This document shows positions 1 through 7,581 of a stretch of 14,118 nt of DNA, one piece after another. Position 1 is the first letter of the stretch. The number at the start of each line of letters is the position of its first letter. The translations under genes were made by a program, and so were the position numbers. The stretch is from Baffinella frigidus (lineage: Eukaryota > Cryptophyceae > Cryptomonadales > Baffinellaceae), in NCBI GenBank assembly GCA_026770585.1, contig MU646552.1:202773-216890 (forward strand), written 5' to 3'. Below the pieces are notes generated by a model, which was not told the DNA's origin, made no database searches, and was given only the letters and a program-made list of their open reading frames with translations.

Positions 1-37
<37 letters not shown>

Positions 38-41
38 TGAC

Positions 42-124
42 CTGGGGGTGCAGATCAGGCCGCGACGCGCGCAGAGAGGCGAGGAGGCGCAGGATACACG
101 GCGCTTCTCGGAACGCTAGGAAGC
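42..124 (-). CDS. ENDOV: ENDOV exon 3, copy A (83 bp, tandem duplicate)
   Basis: Exactly the same length, acceptor and phase as copy B; donor CAG|GTCACC. It encodes GFLAFREAPCILRLL then ASLRASRPDLHPQ. Only 93 bp, mostly a CT tract in the coding sense, separate the two copies. Joining B directly to A puts copy A in the wrong frame and gives GCT TCC TAG, a stop within three codons. A functional mRNA can therefore contain only one of the two. The next exon (family VDGNG block) must lie left of the window. Confidence 0.82.
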
Positions 125-141
125 CTGCCAGACCTAGGGGC

Positions 142-172
<31 letters not shown>

Positions 173-1687
173 AGAGAGAGAGAGAGAGAGAGAGAGCGGG
201 GGGGGGGAGGGGGGAACCTGAGGGTACAGATCGGGCCGCGACGCGCGGAGAGATGTCAGAAGGCGCAGGATGCACGGTGCTTCTCGAAACGCCAGGAAGC
301 CTGCCAGACCTAGGGGATTCACCACGCCAGGTTCTCGGAAGGTGTCGCCAAACGTCAATTTCTCGGGAGGGATAAGGGGGAATTGTCTTATTCAGAATAA
401 GAGGGAATTGTTTGCTTGTGGGATAGCCGGCGTGACTGTACAGTTGGGTGGTTAGGTCAAGAGTGGCAGTTAAGTCAAGAGTGGCAGTTAAATCAAGAGT
501 GGCAGTTAAGTCAAGAGTGGCGAGTGGCTGGAATCTCATCCGGACGAGTATTTTCCGAAAATACGATTTTAAAAGTATTTTCAACGAAAATTACTACACA
601 ATGTGCCTGTACTTTTAAAAATGGTCTTGTCCGTGTAGTAATTTTCGTTGCAAATCGGATCGGGGGTCCCCGAAATCGTATTTTCGGAAAATACTCGCCG
701 CGATTAAATCCTTGTGAGGACGCATCCATCCGTTAGAGCGGCCGACACGGGGTACAGTAAGTAGCACAATGCGTAGGGCATGTGCGGTGCTGGCGCTCGT
801 TGTCTGGCAAGAATTTTCCAATTTCTGTGGGGGCATACGGACGCGCGATACCTGACTCTACTCACGCAGGTTGGCTGACTGTTGTTAAGTTGACACGCCG
901 GGGTTGCGGTACAAACCCGTCAACTTTCGGGCGGGGAAGAGCCTGAGCTCACCACAATGGTGGGACGTAATAGACCGAGGCAGAGCTACATCCGAAAGCA
1001 GACAATGCACTGCCAGACTGGATATTTTGTAAAAGTCAATTCACCCACAACGTCTGTCAACTTAGAAACGAGGTGCCCATGATGGGTACTTCTTTACTGC
1101 ACAATCGCAGGTGAGTTGACTAATACAAAAACTCCGCCCTGGCAGTGCATCGCTTTTCCTGCAGATCCTTTCTACGGAAGGGCCAAGTGTTCGGCTGTGT
1201 TGGGGGCATTTAAAACGTAAAGGGCCTAAAAGACTTAATCTCCATACAAGTATTAATTAATTGCTTTTGGGCAACGAAAATTACTACACGATTTGCTGAT
1301 AAAAGTAATAGTAGAGCATTTGTGTAGTAAATTTCGTTACGCCAAAAGCAATTAATTAATACTTGTATGGAGATTAGACTAGGATACCTGGGATGTAGGC
1401 TTCAGTCACCCAGGACTACTACGCGGGAGAGCTACATGTCATTTTACGCCCTGTGTCCATCTATTATTTTCCCTTGAAATCGGCAAAAGTTGCCAAAAAT
1501 TCCCACAAATAATTGACTTTGACGGAAAAGTAACCGCAGGATATGCCCAAAAAGGGCTCCAAGAAACCACCCAGCCCTCCCCCGTAGTAGGATACCTGGG
1601 ATGTAGGCTTCAGTCACTCGAACCGTGGATGTTGCTTCGTACACTACCTGCCATTGGATTTAGGGTTTCGGGTTGAGGGTTTAGGGT

Positions 1688-1740
<53 letters not shown>

Positions 1741-2402
1741 GGTTTAGGATTTCGGGTTAACGGTTTAGGGTTCAGGGTTTACACGGAGAAAGAGCTAGAG
1801 CGTTGCAATGCTACGCGTACCACAATCATCCACTTTCGGAGAGAATGTAAAGAAAAAATACTTCAGACAATAGATGGCTGCAACGGAGAGGTGCGCGGTT
1901 ACCTGGATAGAACTAATAGTGCTCCCGGGTAGTGCGAAACGCAGCACACTCTTTGGCTTGGGAATCGAGCCTGGAGGGCTCGATATATACATTGAGGATC
2001 TCTTTGTACTGGCGCGTCTGTTCGGAGTCCTGACTTAATGTTTTAAAAAAGGAGCCGACATTAACTGAGGCAGAACTAGTGGTTTGGGAATCGAGCCTTG
2101 AGGGACGGGAACTCGCAGACGACGAGTGTCGCAGCGCCCTCGTCGTCGCTCGCCTTCCCCATGGACAAGTCCGCGCCCGCCACCAGCCGAAGCCCTGCCA
2201 ACAGCTCCCCGGCGTCCCCATCCACGCGCCCACCGTCATGCGCATCCTCCTCACGTACACGCACCGCCCCCTCCTCCAGAAACCCCTGAGGGTCGTCGAC
2301 TTGCCGGATCCGCTCGCGGATGGAGCGTTGCTCGTCCTCCCAGCGCGCCAGCAGCTCGTTGTGTGCGCCGCTTGCATCCGGTGCTTGCGGGGGGGGCTCC
2401 AT
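42..2402 (-). CDS. ENDOV: Endonuclease V gene, 5' part, split (exons 1, 2 and two alternative exon 3 copies)
   Basis: Endonuclease V cleaves next to deoxyinosine in DNA or, in animals, mainly inosine in RNA. Joining 2402-2097, 1647-1596 and either 300-218 or 124-42 gives one open frame of about 147 codons. It follows the family order: an N-terminal helix (LLARWEDEQ), the first catalytic Asp (AGADLS), the LVVCEFPSL strand, VVYEATSTVRV, the AYIPG wedge, then GFLAFREAP with the second catalytic acidic residue, ending ...PDLxPQ where the family continues into the VDGNG block. That block with the third catalytic Asp, and the rest of the enzyme, lie past the left edge. Junction phases agree (0, 1, 0). 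Exon 1 uses a GC donor; the others use GT. The assignment rests on family motifs recognised by eye, not on a database search. Confidence 0.82.
125..217. repeat. Dinucleotide AG/CT tract between the two exon 3 copies
   Basis: Intron of 93 bp made almost wholly of (AG)n on the plus strand (141-197), that is a CT tract in the sense of the ENDOV gene, after a C-run beside the donor. A matching (AG)n tract at 1-36 follows the donor of copy A. The duplication unit therefore included the exon and its CT-rich downstream flank. Confidence 0.9.
218..300 (-). CDS. ENDOV: ENDOV exon 3, copy B (83 bp)
   Basis: Acceptor CTGGCAG at 301-307, donor CAG|GTTCCC at 217. It enters in phase 1 and completes the Gly codon begun by exon 2, giving AYIP-G-FLAFREAP. 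It ends in phase 0 after ...RPDLYPQ. It carries the FRE glutamate, the second metal-binding acidic residue of the family. An alternative acceptor (CCTAG, 6 bp upstream) would insert GLA, which relatives lack. Copy B differs from copy A by a Thr/Ala and a Tyr/His change plus mostly synonymous third-position changes, suggesting both have been under coding constraint. Confidence 0.85.
546..696. repeat. Fold-back element with nested inverted core (copy 1)
   Basis: The outer arms 546-569 and 673-696 are inverted copies with a GAGTATTTTCCG end. Inside, 582-599 and 633-650 form a second inverted pair, AACGAAAATTACTACAC. No ORF inside. The inner core recurs at 1271-1340 and, on one side only, at 7751-7770. 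It resembles a MITE or fold-back transposon and lies inside ENDOV intron 2. Confidence 0.8.
887..926. repeat. 40-bp AAGTTGAC-ended element
   Basis: Begins AAGTTGACACG and ends GGTACAAACCCGTCAACTT, so the ends AAGTTGAC/GTCAACTT are inverted. The member at 13070-13109 is also 40 bp and differs only in about eight central bases. Shorter relatives with the same kind of ends lie at 1033-1063 and 4782-4811. Confidence 0.75.
1033..1063. repeat. Short member of the AAGTTGAC family
   Basis: Thirty-one bases running from AAGTCAA to GTCAACTT. Its reverse complement resembles 4782-4811 (AAGTTGACAG...TTGACTT). Confidence 0.5.
1236..1376. repeat. Fold-back element with 35-bp perfect arms (copy 2)
   Basis: Arms 1236-1270 and 1342-1376 are perfect 35-bp inverted repeats beginning TAATCTCCATACAAG. 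Inside lies the same core pair as in the 546-696 element (1271-1289 and 1322-1340). GACT occurs directly outside both ends, a possible 4-bp target duplication. No coding sequence. Confidence 0.85.
1381..1409 (-). repeat. Echo of ENDOV exon 2 3' end plus donor
   Basis: Twenty-nine bases are identical to 1589-1617, covering the last third of exon 2 (TEAYIP) and its GTATCC donor. No acceptor of its own is visible; the copy lies downstream of exon 2 inside the next intron. Confidence 0.85.
1596..1647 (-). CDS. ENDOV: ENDOV exon 2 (52 bp, PYIP-like wedge exon)
   Basis: A 52-bp exon bounded by GGCAG at the acceptor and CAG|GTATCC at the donor. It enters in phase 0 and leaves in phase 1. It encodes VVYEATSTVRV then TEAYIP plus the first base of a Gly codon, matching the family segment between the central beta strand and the FLAFRE helix. 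The wedge reads A-Y-I-P-G; most relatives have P-Y-[IV]-[PS]-G, so the first Pro is replaced by Ala while the strand-separating Tyr is kept. Telomere-like heptads fill the intron just before its acceptor (1659-1780). The 3' end plus donor is duplicated downstream at 1381-1409. Confidence 0.85.
1659..1780. repeat. Telomere-like heptads with a homogenised GGGTTGA variant block
   Basis: TTTAGGG units flank about nine successive GGGTTGA units. Read on the ENDOV strand this is a C-rich tract immediately upstream of the exon 2 acceptor, where a polypyrimidine tract would be expected. Confidence 0.9.
1955..1978 (-). repeat. Echo of ENDOV exon 1 3' end plus GC donor
   Basis: Near copy of 2081-2104. 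Both carry GCTCGATTCCCAA after a CTC[CA]AG exon end on the minus strand. It lies downstream of exon 1 in the first intron, and the copied block spans the GC donor. Confidence 0.65.
2097..2402 (-). CDS. ENDOV: ENDOV exon 1 (102 codons, start codon to GC donor)
   Basis: Start chosen at 2402 (MEPPPQAPDASG...). It puts about 15 residues before the LLARWEDEQ helix, as is usual for eukaryotic endonuclease V. The frame stays open upstream to 2636 but with a different, Gly/Pro-rich composition. Around residues 77-81, AGADLS matches the family's G-x-D-x-S block with the metal-binding Asp, followed by ATLVVCEFPSLK. Open reading continues for only six residues past the donor (ARFPNH, then stop). The family's next residues (VVYE...) are found on exon 2 in the same phase. 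That forces the junction AAG|GCTCGA, a GC-AG intron of 449 bp. The linker between helix and strand is longer and more acidic than in animals. Confidence 0.8.
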
Positions 2403-2636
2403 GCGCGGAATGCGCGGAACGCTCACGCACGCCCCACCCTCGACGCCCCGCCACAGCACGCAGCTCGCCCAGCTCAAAGCCAGCAACCTTGCGAGGAGCG
2501 GCGCCCCTAATCCCCCCCCACCTCCTCCTGCCTCGCGCACCTCGCGAATCCCGAGGGATGTGACGGAGAAAGGCAGCGTTGAAGGTGGAGTTGAACGCGA
2601 AGGCCTCGACGAACCCTCTCCTCCTCGATCTGGCAC
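2403..2636 (-). other. In-frame open extension upstream of ENDOV exon 1
   Basis: The ENDOV frame stays open from 2402 back to another ATG at 2636, adding 78 codons: a basic/Pro-rich start, a Gly run, then a hydrophobic stretch (APLLARLLALSWASCVL). It could be a 5' UTR, an N-terminal targeting extension (the hydrophobic stretch is internal, not at the terminus), or chance in GC-rich sequence. Family members normally lack it, so I prefer the start at 2402. A transcript 5' end would decide. Confidence 0.3.
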
Positions 2637-2666
2637 CCTTCCTACAAGCAGGAGAAAACTCAGAAT

Positions 2667-2708
2667 GGTCTTTAACGACCGGTGCCTTATCCATTAGGCT
2701 ACCGACGT
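2667..2708 (-). other. tRNA-Arg-like 5' half (tRNA-derived fragment)
   Basis: On the minus strand: a possible 7-nt acceptor strand (ACGTCGG), TA, then the D-arm GCCT-AATGGATA-AGGC containing a good A-box (TAGCCTAATGG), then GGTC and GACC that can pair around a short loop. I see no matching 3' acceptor strand, no proper 7-nt anticodon loop and no clear B-box (GGTTCGANTCC) in the next 60 nt. It is more likely a tRNA-derived fragment or SINE remnant than a working tRNA gene. Confidence 0.4.
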
Positions 2709-3349
2709 ACCAAAAAGAGGAGCTATCCACCCCGTGGACTGCTGTGTATATATACTACCCTCAGTCTTGAGGTCCTTCGAACTCCCGACATAGGCGGACA
2801 CTGGAACTTATCCTGCAGGGAAGGCCCTGCTTCCTTTCAGGCGAGGAGGAAAAAGGGGTCTACGATCAAAGAATTTTAAAATTCGTTTAAAACTCCAGGC
2901 TGGCTGAGTTTTACACTTTTAAGTTAGAAGGACGCGACCGGGGGAGGCAAGAGTTCGTGACACGGGGTGTGGGGGCGCTGAGAAACCGCTGAAGCTGCGA
3001 AACATGACGCCGGCCTGGCCTGCCCACGTGGCCTGATTGCGAAAGCGCGTCCGAGCGGTGTTGTGGTTCGCACTCCTCCTTATAAGCGACGAGAAGGTGG
3101 TGTGAGCAGCATCTACTCACGTTCAAAACCTTCTGTGGGAGGTGCGACAAGCAACACCAAACCCAAGTGACAGAGCCCTTCTCCCCCTAGCTCCCTGCAG
3201 GTAGGTCCGACCCAGCACCCAACCGGAGGGAGCCAGGCCTCTGGGTCTGCCTCCATTGTACCCCCCTGGCACGCACCATGTCTACAGTCAGGCAGGCAGG
3301 TGAAGGAGTTTCGAGCGGAAGTCGACCCCCGGCTGGCGCTGGTACCAGG
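2709..3349. other. Unassigned sequence between the divergent genes
   Basis: No recognisable gene. A TATATATA stretch at 2747-2756 lies about 350 bp upstream of the ENDOV start and could be promoter-related, but nothing else supports this. The short ORF at 2911-3150 (minus) has no family features. Confidence 0.3.
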
Positions 3350-3450
3350 GGTGGCCTCACATTGGTGGCGTTTCCTGGCGTTGGTGGTGGCATGATGTTC
3401 CTACTGGCATGACGTTCCTGGTGGCCTGACGTTGGTGTAGCCTCACGTTG
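3350..3450. repeat. GGTGGCCTGACGTT minisatellite
   Basis: Irregular tandem units related to GGTGGCCTGACGTTGGTG and GACGTTCCTG; related units recur at 3690-3725. A CTG run (3474-3496) and a CTC run (3537-3556) follow. Confidence 0.7.
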
Positions 3451-3639
3451 GTGGCGTCTGTGGGCCTGCTCTCTCCTGCTGCTGCTGCTGCTGGTGGTGT
3501 TGCTGCCTCTGCTGTTTGGCCTCTTGCAAGGGCCCCTCCTCCTCCTCCTCCTCCTCTCTCCGCTGCTGCGCATGTGGGGCATTTTTTCCTCTACCCGACG
3601 ATAAACCGACCTAAACCCTAAACCGTACGCAGGAGGGAC

Positions 3640-3685
3640 CTGCACCTCGATGCCGGGCTCCGTGTAGTAGGAGGTGCAAACGCGC
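3640..3685 (-). CDS. Candidate 46-bp exon of an unrecognised minus-strand gene or ENDOV 5' exon
   Basis: Bounded by CAGCAG at the acceptor and GTGCAG|GTCCCTCC at the donor, with telomere-like heptads just after the donor as in other introns here. One frame reads RVCTSYYTEPGIEVQ and looks protein-like; I recognise no family. A second possible short exon lies upstream at 3741-3770 (CGC TGT CGA... GAG, followed by GT). It could be a 5' exon of ENDOV, part of an unknown gene, or chance. Confidence 0.2.
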
Positions 3686-3951
3686 CTGCTGACGTTGGTG
3701 GGGTGGCCTGACGTTCCTGGCGGTGCGGCAGACGGCAGACCTCCTCCTCCTGGGAACCCTTTCGACAGCGCTGTCTCCACAGAATGGGCCCCCAGTGTCG
3801 CCGCGCCTGGGGCGTGGTGCTGACGCACGCTCCCCCAACAGATACCATCTCCGTGTGTGGGAGGAGCGCCTGGTTGTGGTACAGCTGCGGCTGGGATGGA
3901 GGGGAGAATGAGCGCGCCCGAGCCACCCGATCTGGAAGCAGGTAAACCCTT

Positions 3952-4122
3952 CCACCAACCCTCACGGAAAGACCAAATCCTCGATTCTCAGACCTCGGAT
4001 TTACCTTGCCAGCCAGGCGAATTCGCCTGGCTGTGTTGACTTAAGTCCCAATCTTGGTACAAAATCAACTTTTGGGAACAGGTCGAAATCCATCGATTTG
4101 GTCCTTCCGTGAGGGTTGGTGG
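3952..4122. repeat. Fold-back element with 28-bp arms and a central palindrome
   Basis: Arms 3952-3979 and 4095-4122 (CCACCAACCCTCACGG... and complement) match with one mismatch. A perfect 22-bp palindrome centred on GAATTC lies at 4011-4032. No ORF. Confidence 0.8.
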
Positions 4123-4192
4123 TTAACATCCTCTGCCCCCACCTGGTCAACCCTCAACATCATCCGCCTCCACCTCGCAAACCCTCCAATAT

Positions 4193-4196
4193 ATAT

Positions 4197-4246
<50 letters not shown>
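4193..4246. repeat. GATA microsatellite
   Basis: About 12 GATA/ATAG units between AT-rich flanks. No coding sequence nearby. Confidence 0.95.
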
Positions 4247-4419
4247 GTATATATTTATTTATATATAAAAATAACATCCTCTGCCTGCACGCACCACGCC
4301 AGAGTGCAGGAGGTTTAAAAATTGATTTTTTAAACCCGCGTCTGAAAGCGGTTGGTGACTTTCAAAAACCACTGCCCTCAGGAGGAATTAACTTTTAGCG
4401 ACCCCTTCCAGGTTCTGGC

Positions 4420-4725
4420 GTGGCAGGCGTCGCGGGCCGGGCGCAGCAGATGTTCCGCACGGACACCAACGCCGCCGCGGCTACGAGCAACGCGGCGCTG
4501 GATGCCGCGTCAGCGCAGGCGCAACCTTCTGAAGCGCCGCGGACGCAGAGGCTGATGCGCGTCGCGCTCATGCGCGCTGCCGCAGGAGCGTCTCCCCTCT
4601 CCCCCGCAAATCCCCCTGTGTGTTCCTCCTTTTTTTCTAGCAGCAACAAATTTCGCCCTGCGATATCAATCGAGCGTCTTCCCTCCCACCCGCAGTCCAC
4701 TGCTCGGGCGAAGTTTTTGTATTAG
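4420..4725 (+). CDS. Ala-rich open stretch, possible exon of an unknown gene
   Basis: The plus frame is open and coding-like from about 4420 to 4600: AQQMFRTDTNAAAATSN..., then QPSEAPRTQRLM, after a CTTCCAG acceptor-like site at 4405-4411. GC-rich third positions match the real exons. No good donor follows; GCCGCAG is followed by GAGCGTCTCC. The block 4531-4619 is repeated at 4819-4907 with few changes, in the way real exons here are echoed, so it may be a genuine exon. It could also be upstream sequence of the TMEM185-like gene. No family recognised. Confidence 0.22.
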   Translation: MAGVAGRAQQMFRTDTNAAAATSNAALDAASAQAQPSEAPRTQRLMRVALMRAAAGASPLSPANPPVCSSFFSSSNKFRPAISIERLPSHPQSTARAKFLY

Positions 4726-4781
4726 TCAACTCAAGGCGAAAATCGAAGATCGAAGTGCACCGATGGTGTATCTCGTTTCCA

Positions 4782-4811
4782 AAGTTGACAGATTTGTGGG
4801 GGTGTTGACTT
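4782..4811. repeat. Short member of the AAGTTGAC family
   Basis: AAGTTGACAGATTTGTGGG... ending TTGACTT, 30 bp. It immediately precedes the second copy of the 4529-4620 block. Confidence 0.5.
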
Positions 4812-5426
4812 TGACCTCCTGAAGCGCCGCGGACGCAGAGGCTGATGCGTGTTGCGCTCATGCGCGCTGCTGCAGGAGCGTCTCCCCTCTCCCCCGCAAA
4901 TCCACTCCAGGCCCTTGGGTGGGGTATTCCATGCTCGTTCTTGGAGCCGTTTGCTCGTTCTTGGAGCCGTTTTTGTGCTAAAAAGTGACTTTTGAGAAAG
5001 TTTTCCAGTCAAAATGACTTTTGAATACCCCCCCCTCCAGCCCTGCGTGGCCCCCTGTGGGTTCCTCCTTTTTCTCTAGCAGCAACAAATTTCGCCCGGC
5101 GATATCAGTGGAGAGCGGCTGCGCAACTGACCGTGTCACCGGGTGAGTATCGCTAGCACACGCGCACTTGCTTTTGCGTCTTCCCACCCGCAGTCTAGCT
5201 CTGCCTGAGTTTTATTATGGCTCGTCCTCACAAGTATTTAAGAGCAGAAATCCGGTAGGAGAGTCTTTCCTCCCACCCGCTGTTTCCCTCTTCCTCACAA
5301 ATTGCGAGCAATTTGGCCCTGCTGTATCAGTCGAGCGGGCGAGCAGCTCACCAAATTGCGCCCTGCAATATCAGTCGAGCGCGGCCGCGCAACTAATGCG
5401 AAAACCTAACGCCGGCGGACCCCTTA

Positions 5427-5513
5427 GCCTACGGTAGGAACCCCCCCTCCTCCTACGACGTTTAAAACAAAAAGGACTTTAAAAGGTGTAGGAGGGGGGC
5501 TCCTACCGTAGGC
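5427..5513. repeat. CCTACGGTAGG fold-back element
   Basis: Arms 5427-5456 and 5488-5513 (GCCTACGGTAGGA...TCCTAC and complement), themselves starting with the palindrome CCTACCGTAGG. Related to 6651-6728 and 9019-9048. Confidence 0.75.
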
Positions 5514-6307
5514 AATCCGTAGGCTCTAAGTACCTCGCTGGCGCTAGCTTTTTGCATGACAACTGACCGTGTCACCGGAGCCTCTTCCCTCTCACCCGCA
5601 GTCTAGCTCTGCCTGAGTTTTATTCTGGCTCGTCCTTACAAGTATTTCAGAGCAGAAATCCAGAACACGGGGGCGGATAGATGTCCGTTAGGACGAGCGA
5701 GAATAAAACTCAGGCAGAGCTAGGCGCTTTCCCTCTTTCTTCCTCACGTGGTACGAGCAGCGCACCAATCTGCAATTCCACTGCAATTTGGCTTCACCAA
5801 TTTTCGCCCAGTATTCCAGTCGCTGCAGTACTGACATTGCAGATTTTCACCACATGGGTTTCACCACATCGCGAAACCTGCAATATCACTTCTGCAGGTT
5901 TCACTAAATCGCGCTCTGCGGTATCAGTCGAGAAAACTCAGGCAGAGCTAGGCAGTTTCCCTGTTTCTTCCTCACGTGGTGCTCGCACCGCGTTTCAACA
6001 AATTGCGCCCCGCAATATCAGTCGAGAGCGGCCGCGCAACTGATAATGTCACCGGGGGGGTATCGCCGGCACACCTCGATTCCGCGCGAAGCCCATTTCG
6101 ACCGTAGGCTTAACTACCCGGTTTTCAGCCCGTTACCCTGTTCACATGCGATCGGTGCACGCCTCCAGCCACTCCTCGTATGTTTACAGTACAACGCAAG
6201 GCAGTCACCTCGGACAGTTGGCTTCGGCGTCCGCGTGACCGGTCACGCGGGCGTGTCTGACAATGTCACCGGGGGGGTATCGCCGGCACACGCGCACTTG
6301 CTTTTGC

Positions 6308-6363
6308 CCTAAACCCTAGACCCTAGACCCTAAACCCTAAACCCTAAACCCTAAACCCTAAAG
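6308..6363. repeat. CCCTAAA telomere-like tract
   Basis: Seven or more CCCTAAA/CCCTAGA units, internal to the window and not at an end. Confidence 0.95.
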
Positions 6364-6366
6364 CCC

Positions 6367-7406
6367 GGACAGCCCGTGGCCCCAGCTATAGCTTTCCTCC
6401 TAATCCTCTTAATAAATACTTTCCTCACATGACCCCCCCCCCCTCCGAAGAATCTGTCGGAGGGGGGGGGGGGCGCGTCACACCTCCCCCCCTAGCTCCA
6501 CACCGCGGTCGTGTAACAAACCTCGCCGGTCCCCCTCTCGGGCAGATCTCTCGGAAGCGTCTTGAAAGCTGACCCCCTCCTCCGACAGATGAGCACACGC
6601 GCACTTGAATGGGGTAACTGACCAAAAATGGGGTAGTTAGGCCTACGGGGTTGCCTAGGACCTCCTACCGTAGGCCGAGACGTTTTGGTCCTAGGATCCC
6701 TCGGCCTACGGTAGGAGGTCCTAGGCAATGCCGTATGCCCAACTACCCCATTTTCAGGCCGTTAGCCTATAAACTTACTTTCGCCCTGGACAGCCCGTGG
6801 CCCCGGGGCAGCCATAGCGATCCGCTTAATCATTTGAATAAATCATTTCCTCACATGACCCGCCCCCCTCCGAAGAATCTGTCGGAGGGGGGGGGGGGGC
6901 GTCACCCCTCCCCCCCCTCCCCCTCGCTCCACGCGGTCGTGCGTGTCAACGTAACTTCGCCTTCCCCCTCCGACAGATCTCTCGGAAGCGTCACGAAAGC
7001 TGACGCCCGGGTGCTGTCTGACGCCGCGCGGGCCTTTTGCGCTGGACAGCCAGTGGCTCCAGCCATAGCGATCCTCGTAATCTTTTTGATAAATTATTTT
7101 CCTCACATGACACGCTCCCCTCTGGCAGATCTCTCGGAAGCGTCACGAAAGCTGATCTTCGAAGATCAGACGCAAATGAGCGTGTGCTGATCCTGGAGTG
7201 CCAGTGGCCCCAGCCATAGCGATCCTCTCAAGCCTTTTAATAAATACTTTCCTCACATGACACGCTCCCCTCGGGCAGATCTCTCGGAAGCGTCACGAAA
7301 GCTGATCTTCGAAGATCAGAAGCAAATGAGCGTGTGCTGATCCTGGACTGCCAGTGGCCCCAGCCATAGCGATCCTCTCAAGCCTTTTAATAAATACTTT
7401 CCTCAC
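6367..7406 (+). repeat. Duplicated start region of the TMEM185-like gene (four upstream copies)
   Basis: The block CAGCC..GTGGCCCCAG...AATAAATACTTTCCTCACATGAC...GCAGATCTCTCGGAAGCGTC recurs with the exon-start echo at 6546-6572, 6977-7034, 7129-7156 and 7279-7306 before the true 7429. The last three units repeat with a period of about 150 bp. The copies diverge from the real exon after AAGCTGA, three of them within about ten codons; only 6977-7034 continues to GCGCGGGCC. At 7152-7169 and 7302-7319 the echo runs into a perfect palindrome (CTGATCTTCGAAGATCAG). Whether these are duplicated promoter/5' leader or decoy acceptors depends on where exon 1 begins. Confidence 0.85.
6625..6754. repeat. 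Two-level nested CCTACGGTAGG fold-back element
   Basis: Inner arms 6651-6678 and 6701-6728 are perfect 28-bp inverted repeats (TTGCCTAGGACCTCC...). Outer arms 6625-6638 and 6741-6754 (AAAATGGGGTAGTT) are a further perfect pair. It splits one of the start-region repeats of the TMEM185-like gene. Text related to its outer end occurs at 6098-6130. Confidence 0.8.
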
Positions 7407-7581
7407 ATGACACGCTCCCCTCGAGCAGATCTCTCGGAAGCGTCTCGAAAGCTGACGCTGGGGTGCTGCCTGACCCTGCGCGGGCCGTATCTCATCGCGT
7501 TCTCCGTGCTGCTGTCGCTGCGCGTCAACACCGACGATGTCGCCTCCTACCCTGACTGGCTCATTCTCACCCCTCTGCTAG
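7407..7581 (+). CDS. TMEM185: TMEM185-like exon 1 (start to GTACCC donor)
   Basis: Starts at ATG 7407 ([15 protein letters not shown]), giving about 39 residues to the LSLR step, close to the ~31 of animal relatives. It contains the first membrane helix ([14 protein letters not shown]) and the second (DWLILTPLL). It ends in phase 1 (CTAG|GTACCC). An alternative reading makes GAGCAG|ATCTCTCGG an acceptor at 7428/7429, with an upstream exon ending in phase 1 (G+AT = Asp). The 150-bp repeats copy both the ATG and the GCAG, so they do not decide between these. From codon 8 on the assignment is firm; the exact start is not. Confidence 0.72.

Larger units (their letters stand above)
4640..6060. repeat. 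Six copies of a ~55-bp exon-like module plus a duplicated acceptor-like module
   Basis: The module CAACAAATT[TG]CGCCC...GATATCAGTCGAG...GCGGCCGCGCAACTGA occurs near 4645, 5083, 5304, 5352, 5908 and 6000. The copy at 5083-5150 is preceded by CTTTTTCTCTAGCAG and followed by CCGG|GTGAGTATCG, the only textbook-like donor in the window; later copies end in GGGGGGTATCG. A second module (CCCGCAGTCTAGCTCTGCCTGAGTTTTATT...) occurs at 5188-5253 and 5596-5663, and inverted at 5691-5722 and 5933-5952. Either an old exon has been copied repeatedly, or this is a non-coding repeat. Confidence 0.6.

Noticed and set aside
2079-2563. Plus-strand ORFs of 143 and 145 codons
   Set aside because: Antisense shadows of ENDOV exon 1, which has clear family motifs on the minus strand.
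3187-3965. 213-codon minus ORF and two overlapping 115-codon ORFs
   Set aside because: Arg/Ser/Pro-rich translation of GC-rich minisatellites (CTG, CTC and GACGTT repeats) with no domain; only the short 3640-3685 segment keeps splice-like borders.
5083-5150. Assigning the GTGAGT-bounded module as first exon of the TMEM185-like gene
   Set aside because: The phase could fit, but there is no start codon or family similarity, and an in-frame ATG at 7407 gives a normal N-terminus.
6977-7428. CRISPR array, because of regular ~150-bp repeats
   Set aside because: Units are long and contiguous, without spacers, and contain copied exon starts in a eukaryotic intron or leader.
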